This document shows, piece after piece, positions 4,822 to 10,703 of a DNA stretch of 10,703 bases. The position numbers were made by a program, and so were the translations under genes. Source of the DNA: Caryophanales bacterium UBA5455 (GTDB taxonomy: Bacteria; Bacillota_I; Bacilli_A; RFN20; CAG-826); the NCBI GenBank assembly GCA_002427365.1, contig DIQT01000003.1, positions 30,039 to 40,741 of the forward strand. The letters are read 5' to 3'. Positions within the stretch are counted from its first letter, which is position 1. Each line of letters begins with the position of its first letter. Under the pieces are notes generated by a model, which had not been told where the DNA came from, did no database searches, and saw only the letters and a list, made by a program, of their open reading frames with translations.

Positions 4822-7728
4822 TTAATTAACCGCCGCTGGACTTTTTCTTTTTAAACCGAAATAAATCGTCACGGTAATACCAATAATAACAACAGGAATT
4901 CCAACGGATAGACCGATAACGAGACCGTTATTTCCGTTATTAGCTTTAATTAATTTTGGTAAGGCTTTTGTAAGTCCACCATTACCACCAATTTTCTTAA
5001 CGATAATTGAGGTGTTGGCTGCGACTTTAATTCCAGCTTTTCCTTTTGAACCAGCTTTAAGTTGCCCACTTGTATCAAGAACAACTTCATAACCCGTTAA
5101 ATCAAGTTTGATTCGACTAATTGGACCAACATGATAAATTACTAGTTCATTATCGGTTTCTTCACCATAAACAGCTTTAATAACCCGGTTAGGCATCATA
5201 TAATCGATGCCCACGTTATTAATAGAGACGTTTTCGTCGATAGCAGCCCGTGTATCTAATTGAAGCCATTCATTTGTAAGTTTTAAATGCACGAGGGTCC
5301 GATAAATATTGTATTCATTAAGGTATGTAATCTTATTGCCCCATTTAATTGAGTTAACCGCATAACTACTCTTATAGGAGTTTGAATCAAATCCATCGGT
5401 ATTTTTATCTTCTTCTCCACTTCCATCCCATGGTTTCGAGCGAAGAATTTCCGCACCGGCATGGAGGAAGCTTGTTCCTTCCGCGGTTAAGGTTAACGCT
5501 GCTGATTGTGTTACTTGACGAAGTAAGCGTTCTTCATCAACGCCATCATCAGGATCGGCTGCGGTAATTGATAACTTATCAAAAATTGTGTTGTTATCAT
5601 GGCAATCAACATAGTTAATAACTTGTGTCGGATTCGTAATCGCATTATCGTATTTACCTAATAAACCATTAACTACTTTTGATGCGTCTTGAGCACTTCC
5701 ATTCGATGCTTGAAGCCAGCCTTTACCACGTGATTCAAAGACACTACCTTTAACACCATCGCGGAAGTTATCATTAAAGCCACCGATTGTTGGCATTTTA
5801 TTAAGGTTGGCATGCATTGCCATATCGTTACTCGCGCTTAGAGGGTTAACTTTACCATCGGCTTTATACATATCCCATGGTTCACCAAAGATAACAAAAT
5901 CTTCATCAAATTCATGAATATTATCCGCGAGCGCATTCATTGTTGGAATATCATGAAGCCCCATTAAGTCAAAGCGATAACCACCTAACTTATATTCTTT
6001 CGCTAAGAATTCAGTCGAGTCAACCATAAAGCGACTAAACATAATCCGTTCACTTGCAGTATCATTACCAACACCGGAGTTATTAGATAAACTACCATCG
6101 GTTTGATAACGGAAATAGTATTCCGGCACTAATTTATGGAAGGCGTTATTTGTAACGCTGGAAACGTGGTTATAAACAACGTCCATAATAATCCGGATAT
6201 CTTCTTTTGCGTATGCTTGGACAACTTGTTTAAATTCATTAATCCGAACTGCCCCATCGTAAGGGTCACTAGCGTATCCACCTTCAAGGACGTTATAGTT
6301 CTTCGGGTTATAGCCCCAGTTAAACGACATATTTACTTCATCATTATCTTGATCAAAGAATGGTAAAATTTGAACAGCATTAACGCCTAATTCTTTAATA
6401 TGATCAAAGCCTGTCGTTACTTTCTTTTTACCTTCTTTATATGTTGTGCCTTCTTCAATTAAGCCAAGATATTTACCGCGATTAGCCTCGCTACCCGTCC
6501 AGCTTTCATCCATTGTTAAGTCAGCAACGTGAAGTTCATAAACAACGAGTTCGGTATTTTTAATTTCTTTTAGTTCAACTTCATCCCACCCTTCAGGGTT
6601 TGTTGTCGCTAAATCTAAAATCATTGTCCGATCGCCATTAACGCCTGCGGCCCGGCCATATGGGTCCGCCGTTTCAGCGCCATCAGGGAAAGCATAGTTT
6701 TTAACAAAATATGTATAGTATTTGCCGTGTAAGTCGCCATTAACGCTAACACTCCAAACACCTTTTTCGCCTAAGACCATTTCATGATCAAAGTAACCAT
6801 CACTACCTAATGTTGCATCGACCGCTAATGGTGTGCCGGTATCATAAATTCTTAAACTTATTGAATCACTTGTTGGTGCCCAAACTTTAAATGTTGATGA
6901 GGCCGCACTATAAGTTAGACCTAAATCGTTTCCATCATAAGTTAAGGCTTCTTCAAATAATGTTGTATCAAATAAACCTGAAATTGAAATACCTGTTGTG
7001 ACAACACCACCCGTTAATTTAAAACTAACTTCCGCGGTATACGTCTTTTTAAAATCCGCAACAAATGAGGATGATAAAGTAACTTTTGTGTAATACGCAA
7101 ATTCGGTTTCGTTTTTAACGGGTGTTCCCATTGTTGATTCAATCACGACACCGTTTTCTTTAATAACAACACCCGTAATATCATAGTTTGTTTTTAACGA
7201 AACTTCTTTTTCACCTGAAAAGACGGAACTTAGAACTTTATCACTTAATGCTTCGGCGACTGATTCATAAATTGTCGATTCAAGATCAACAAAATATAGG
7301 TGTTTTGCTTTATGTTTATCAAAAACAGCATCTTTTAATGAATAATGCATATCAGCGGTTTGGCCTTTATTCCATTCACCATCATTACGGTTAATTAGGC
7401 CGATTTTTGTTGCGCCTTCAATGACCGTGCCAACCGTTGATAGTTCCAAATAAACACCATAATCATCTTGGTGGGTAAATTTATAATTAACCCCTGATAA
7501 ACTTTTTGGTTCTAATTGCCAAATATGCATATCAACTGCGCGATTGTAAGCACCATCATTTCTAAACAAGTGTAAAACTAAGGTGTTTTCTTCATAAGTC
7601 ACTGGCGTTTCCGGTGCTTCTTCAAAGGCTTGAACACTTGTCCCACGTGCGTTCAAACTAATCCCTGAAGTAATCGCTAAGAAGCAGAGGCCAAATAAAG
7701 ATAATAGACGTTTAAATCCTTTTTTCAT
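4822..7728 (-). CDS. pulA: Type I pullulanase (GH13_14), secreted and membrane-anchored, with CBM41-like domain
   Basis: 968 residues. Hydrolyses alpha-1,6 branch bonds in pullulan, amylopectin or glycogen fragments outside the cell. Order: signal peptide (about 1-33, KKGFKR then a hydrophobic core); CBM41-like alpha-glucan-binding domain (about 48-150, LVLHLFRNDGAY to the HLYFVDL strand); an N2-type beta domain; CBM48-like domain with YDGNDLGLTYS and FKVWAPTS (264-286); GH13 barrel with the pullulanase signature NWGYNP (470-475). Catalytic regions: I DVVYNH 516-521; II YRFDL with nucleophile D587; III FGEPW with acid/base E616; IV VDCHDN with D711. A C-terminal beta domain and Gly/Asn linker lead to a membrane helix (about 935-957) with a short KRK tail; there is no LPxTG. 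AAGGAGG 7 bases before the ATG overlaps the malQ stop; the gap is 12 bases. Last gene of the amylase-malQ-pulA operon; no clear terminator follows. Confidence 0.95.
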   Translation of the reverse strand: MKKGFKRLLSLFGLCFLAITSGISLNARGTSVQAFEEAPETPVTYEENTLVLHLFRNDGAYNRAVDMHIWQLEPKSLSGVNYKFTHQDDYGVYLELSTVGTVIEGATKIGLINRNDGEWNKGQTADMHYSLKDAVFDKHKAKHLYFVDLESTIYESVAEALSDKVLSSVFSGEKEVSLKTNYDITGVVIKENGVVIESTMGTPVKNETEFAYYTKVTLSSSFVADFKKTYTAEVSFKLTGGVVTTGISISGLFDTTLFEEALTYDGNDLGLTYSAASSTFKVWAPTSDSISLRIYDTGTPLAVDATLGSDGYFDHEMVLGEKGVWSVSVNGDLHGKYYTYFVKNYAFPDGAETADPYGRAAGVNGDRTMILDLATTNPEGWDEVELKEIKNTELVVYELHVADLTMDESWTGSEANRGKYLGLIEEGTTYKEGKKKVTTGFDHIKELGVNAVQILPFFDQDNDEVNMSFNWGYNPKNYNVLEGGYASDPYDGAVRINEFKQVVQAYAKEDIRIIMDVVYNHVSSVTNNAFHKLVPEYYFRYQTDGSLSNNSGVGNDTASERIMFSRFMVDSTEFLAKEYKLGGYRFDLMGLHDIPTMNALADNIHEFDEDFVIFGEPWDMYKADGKVNPLSASNDMAMHANLNKMPTIGGFNDNFRDGVKGSVFESRGKGWLQASNGSAQDASKVVNGLLGKYDNAITNPTQVINYVDCHDNNTIFDKLSITAADPDDGVDEERLLRQVTQSAALTLTAEGTSFLHAGAEILRSKPWDGSGEEDKNTDGFDSNSYKSSYAVNSIKWGNKITYLNEYNIYRTLVHLKLTNEWLQLDTRAAIDENVSINNVGIDYMMPNRVIKAVYGEETDNELVIYHVGPISRIKLDLTGYEVVLDTSGQLKAGSKGKAGIKVAANTSIIVKKIGGNGGLTKALPKLIKANNGNNGLVIGLSVGIPVVIIGITVTIYFGLKRKSPAAVN

Positions 7729-7735
7729 GTTTCGT

Positions 7736-7742
7736 CCTCCTT
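7736..7742 (-). promoter_or_regulatory. Shine-Dalgarno of pulA overlapping the malQ stop
   Basis: AAGGAGG on the minus strand shares its first two bases with the TAA of malQ (7743-7741) and is 7 bases from the pulA ATG. This points to translational coupling of the two genes. Confidence 0.85.
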
Positions 7743-9207
7743 ATCTATTCGAACGATCAATTAATAAAGTTAATAACGGCAGCCGTGCTTCAAATTCAGT
7801 AAATGAACGTAATTTCCATTCCCAGTTTGGTGAACCAATTGTGCCGGGTGTATTAATTCGGGCGCGGTTATCAAGCCGTAATAAATCTTGGGTAGGAATA
7901 ATTGCAATATCCGCAATACTATCAAACGTAACTAATAAGAAATTATCAATAATATCGTTTTTCGGATGATAGCCTAGTTCCATTAAGAAACGAACGGAAG
8001 CTTGTTGAAATTCAGGTGATTGATTATTCCACCAGCCAAGCATTGTTTCATTATCGTGTGTGCCTGTATAAATAATCATATTGGCCTTATCTTCCCTTGA
8101 CCAATTTTCTTTTTCAGCGGGATTAAATGTAAACTCCGTAATTTTCATCCCTTTAAAATTGTAATGGTCACGCAGTTCTAAAACACCTGGCGTTAAATCA
8201 CCTAAGTCTTCCGCAACAATTTCTAAATGAGGAATTGCTTTTAAAACAGTGTCAAAGAAATCTCTTCCTGGACCATCAACCCATTCGCCAATTTCGGCGG
8301 TTGGGGCACTTGCGGGGATTTGATAATAATCATTAAATGCACGGAAGTGATCAATCCGAATTATGTCATAAAGCTTGCTATTATAACTAAGCCGATCAAT
8401 CCAGAAATCATAGTTATGTTTCTTTAAATAGTCCCATTTATAAATTGGATTTCCCCACCGTTGACCGGTTTTAGAAAAGTAATCGGGCGGAACACCCGCA
8501 ACAAGCGTGGCGTTACCTTCGTTATCTAATTCAAAGGCGTCTTGGTTAGTCCAAACGTCATCACTATCAATTCCGACATAAATAGGAATATCACCCATGA
8601 TTTTGACACCTTTTTTATTTGCGTATTTTCTTAATTTCATCCATTGTTGATACGCAATATATTGAAGCCACATTGTAAAGTTAATGTCTTTTTCAAATGG
8701 CTTAATATCAAACTTATGATTTTTAATCCACTCTTTTTGTTCTTTTGGCCATTCGGTCCAAAGCCGTTGGTAGTTATTTGTTTTAAGCGCACGGAAAACA
8801 GCGTAGTTATACACCCACGCATTTTCTTTTTGCCATGTATAGTACCCGCGTTTTTTAAGGGCGAAAAATTTATTGTACGCCATTAGTAAGTAGGGCATTT
8901 TATATTGCCGTACTGCGTCATAATCAATTCGGTCCGCATCTTCATTAAATGGTTTAATGTTTGTTGGGAGTAAGCCTTCATCGCTTAGTAGTTCTAATGA
9001 AATATAAAGTTCATCAAACGCTTTTGAAGAATATGGTTGATATGGTGAGTTACCATATCCAAGTGGGTTAAGTGGCAAAATTTGCCAGATTTTTGCCCCA
9101 GTTTTGGCGATTAAATTAATAAATTTATATGCGGAGGGACCAAAATCGCCACATCCATGCGGAGAAGGTAGACTTGCTACCGGTTGTAATAAACCTGCTT
9201 GACGCAT
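7741..9207 (-). CDS. malQ: 4-alpha-glucanotransferase (amylomaltase, GH77)
   Basis: 488 residues, the usual length of bacterial amylomaltases without N-terminal extension. Transfers alpha-1,4-glucan segments between maltodextrins, releasing glucose; cytoplasmic, as there is no signal peptide. Family marks: start RQAGLLQPVASLPSPHGCGD, then WQILPLNPLGYGNSPYQPYS (41-60), the 250s loop GVPPDYFSKTGQRWGNP (238-254), region II RIDHFR (284-289, nucleophile D286), region III VAEDLG (331-336, acid/base E333) and region IV GTHDNE (382-387, D385). All three catalytic carboxylates are present. The ATG at 9207 is 4 bases after the TAA of the amylase gene; AAAGGA within the last amylase codons serves as ribosome binding site. 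Its place between amylase and pullulanase fits disposal of maltodextrins made by these two after uptake. Confidence 0.96.
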   Translation of the reverse strand: MRQAGLLQPVASLPSPHGCGDFGPSAYKFINLIAKTGAKIWQILPLNPLGYGNSPYQPYSSKAFDELYISLELLSDEGLLPTNIKPFNEDADRIDYDAVRQYKMPYLLMAYNKFFALKKRGYYTWQKENAWVYNYAVFRALKTNNYQRLWTEWPKEQKEWIKNHKFDIKPFEKDINFTMWLQYIAYQQWMKLRKYANKKGVKIMGDIPIYVGIDSDDVWTNQDAFELDNEGNATLVAGVPPDYFSKTGQRWGNPIYKWDYLKKHNYDFWIDRLSYNSKLYDIIRIDHFRAFNDYYQIPASAPTAEIGEWVDGPGRDFFDTVLKAIPHLEIVAEDLGDLTPGVLELRDHYNFKGMKITEFTFNPAEKENWSREDKANMIIYTGTHDNETMLGWWNNQSPEFQQASVRFLMELGYHPKNDIIDNFLLVTFDSIADIAIIPTQDLLRLDNRARINTPGTIGSPNWEWKLRSFTEFEARLPLLTLLIDRSNR

Positions 9208-9211
9208 ATTG

Positions 9212-10703
9212 TTAGTTTCCTTTCGTAATTAAGATTGTTGAATTCTTTTCAAGAGTAATTTTGTTTCCATCGACAATTGGGCGAACTTGTTCGGTGTTAA
9301 TTTCACCAATAATCTTAAATGCATAATCAAGAGTAAAACTTAATGCATTATCACCAACGTTATGAGCAACAAGTATTTCGCCATTTGGCAAACTTGGTTC
9401 TTCGAATAAAATTCCCGATAGAGGAATTGCGCCAAGATTTACAGCGCTCATCTTTGCTTTGGTCAGACCGGGAAATTCATTACGTAAAGAAATAACTTTT
9501 CGGTAATGATTTGTTAAACTCCACGGTTCTTCGAGTAAGTCATACGCCCCTTTGGTTACTTGGTTTTCCATATTATAGTCAGCGTCACGGACTGGTTGTG
9601 GTTCATAATTTTTATTCACACCACGCTTTTCTTCCCAAACCATTGGGAGACGTTTATTTTCATCGCGCCCCGTGCCCCGCAAGCCAATTTCTTCCCCATA
9701 GTACATAAAGGGAACGCCAGCGGTTAATAAATATAATGAGGCCGCAAGTTTTTGTTTACTTAGACTTGTTCCCCACGCCGCATAACCAGCGGAGCGGTTA
9801 TTATCATGGTTTGATAGAAATGCTGAATTAAGTGCGTTCGGATTTTTTTCCTTAATTCCATTATCATAATTAACAAGTTTCTCGGCAAATAGCTTGCCAT
9901 TACGATCTAAGACCGCATTATAGAATGTTCCATTAACAAGCGCGCCACCAAACCAAAACTGTGAATCAATCCCCGAACTATAATAATTAGTAATTGCATT
10001 ATCCGAAATCCACGTTTCTCCAACGATGTAAGCATCGGGAAGCATTTTTTTAATTTCGGTTGTAAACCACCTAAGAAAATTAATGTTTTTATTTTCTTGT
10101 TGTTCATAGAAATAAAGGACAGCGTCAAGGCGGAAACCATGAACGCCTTTATTAATCCAAAATTGAGCAATTTTTAAGATTTCCGCTCGAACTTCTTCAT
10201 TGTCTAAATTTAAATCGGGCATTGTGCCATCAAAGTTTGCCAAATAATACCAATTCGTATTATTATATTGCCTAAATGTGCCAGCAACTCCATTAGGTCT
10301 ACCTTGATACCACGTATACCAATCAGCGTATTTTTTAGCGTCATCACTAAGATCATTACCAGTTACATAACTAGCGGACTTTTCAAACCACTCGACTTGG
10401 TGACCGGTATGGTTAATAACCAAATCAAGAATGACATCAATTCCCGCTTTATTAAATGCGCTCATCATATTTTCAAAGTCCGTCATCGAACCATAATCAG
10501 GTTCGACTTCATAGTAATTATTAACGTTATAACCATGATATGAACTTGATTCCATAATTGGCATCAACCAAACACCATTAATTCCTAAATCTTGTAAGTA
10601 AGGAATTTTATCTTCAACACCTTTAAAATCACCAATACCATCAAAATCAGAATCCGCAAAAGCGCGAACAAAAATTTCATAATACACACCACCATCATTA
10701 ATA
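9212..10703 (-). CDS. Alpha-amylase family glycosidase (GH13, subfamily 36-like), N terminus outside window
   Basis: The frame is open to the window edge: upstream of the GTG at 10687 it reads INDGG and joins VYYEIFVRAF, the usual first barrel strand of these enzymes, so that GTG is an internal Val and the true start and any signal peptide lie beyond 10703. 496 residues visible. Counting that Val as 1: calcium-loop type DSDFDGIGDFKG (12-23), region I DLVINH 88-93, region V MPDLN 156-160, region II GFRLDAV with nucleophile D188, region III VGETW with acid/base E224, region IV SNHDN with D295, then a C-terminal beta domain to ILITKGN. MPDLN is the mark described for GH13_36, intermediate between neopullulanase and oligo-1,6-glucosidase groups; such enzymes cut alpha-1,4 bonds in starch and maltodextrins. 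Whether it is secreted cannot be seen. First visible gene of the operon with malQ and pulA. Confidence 0.93.
   Translation of the reverse strand, partial: INDGGVYYEIFVRAFADSDFDGIGDFKGVEDKIPYLQDLGINGVWLMPIMESSSYHGYNVNNYYEVEPDYGSMTDFENMMSAFNKAGIDVILDLVINHTGHQVEWFEKSASYVTGNDLSDDAKKYADWYTWYQGRPNGVAGTFRQYNNTNWYYLANFDGTMPDLNLDNEEVRAEILKIAQFWINKGVHGFRLDAVLYFYEQQENKNINFLRWFTTEIKKMLPDAYIVGETWISDNAITNYYSSGIDSQFWFGGALVNGTFYNAVLDRNGKLFAEKLVNYDNGIKEKNPNALNSAFLSNHDNNRSAGYAAWGTSLSKQKLAASLYLLTAGVPFMYYGEEIGLRGTGRDENKRLPMVWEEKRGVNKNYEPQPVRDADYNMENQVTKGAYDLLEEPWSLTNHYRKVISLRNEFPGLTKAKMSAVNLGAIPLSGILFEEPSLPNGEILVAHNVGDNALSFTLDYAFKIIGEINTEQVRPIVDGNKITLEKNSTILITKGN

Noticed and set aside
7727..7969. Plus-strand open frame of 80 codons opposite the end of malQ
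   Set aside because: Antisense to conserved GH77 sequence; composition is that of a mirrored coding frame and no promoter or Shine-Dalgarno is seen.
10268..10543. Plus-strand open frame of 91 codons opposite the amylase
   Set aside because: Lies opposite conserved GH13 motifs (region I and the calcium-loop segment); a frame shadow.
1..10703. CRISPR arrays, insertion sequences, tRNA or rRNA genes
   Set aside because: No regularly spaced repeats, transposase-like frames, terminal inverted repeats or tRNA-like cloverleaf segments were seen; almost all sequence is accounted for by the minus-strand genes.

Overview
The window is AT-rich and every supportable gene lies on the minus strand, so transcription runs from right to left. 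All genes read cleanly in the standard code with Trp as TGG, and the complete genes I could check stop with TAA or TAG. The lipoprotein signal peptides, Shine-Dalgarno sites of the AAGGAGG type and a pullulanase held by a C-terminal membrane segment without a sortase motif suggest a low-GC Bacillota or Acholeplasma/Izemoplasma/RF39-like Mollicutes member rather than a UGA=Trp Mycoplasma. This placement is inference; no rRNA or marker gene is present.

Right part (10703 to 3144): a starch and glycogen-type alpha-glucan utilisation block. A GH13 alpha-amylase (open at the window edge), a GH77 4-alpha-glucanotransferase (MalQ) and a secreted, membrane-anchored type I pullulanase with an N-terminal CBM41-like domain are separated by 4 and 12 bases and form one operon whose promoter lies outside the window. 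Downstream, behind its own good promoter (TTGACG-17-TAAAAT) and before a terminator, is a cell-surface lipoprotein with one InlB/Flg_new repeat and three divergent modules resembling SusE/SusF-type starch-binding domains. Together: the lipoprotein probably holds polysaccharide at the surface, the amylase and pullulanase cut alpha-1,4 and alpha-1,6 bonds, and MalQ re-arranges imported maltodextrins in the cytoplasm. No transporter is in view.

Middle part (3010 to 955): a probable operon that starts at an extended -10 promoter. It begins with a 78-codon small gene broken by a single in-frame TAA, followed by an RDD-family membrane protein with an unusually large extracytoplasmic insertion, and a small lipoprotein of unknown function that ends at a strong hairpin terminator.

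Left part (810 to 1): a membrane-tethered protein with a NERD-like fold signature but without the E-x-K nuclease residues, directly abutting (TAAATG) the start of a hydrophobic membrane protein cut by the window edge. There are no RNA genes, mobile elements or CRISPR repeats that I can support.
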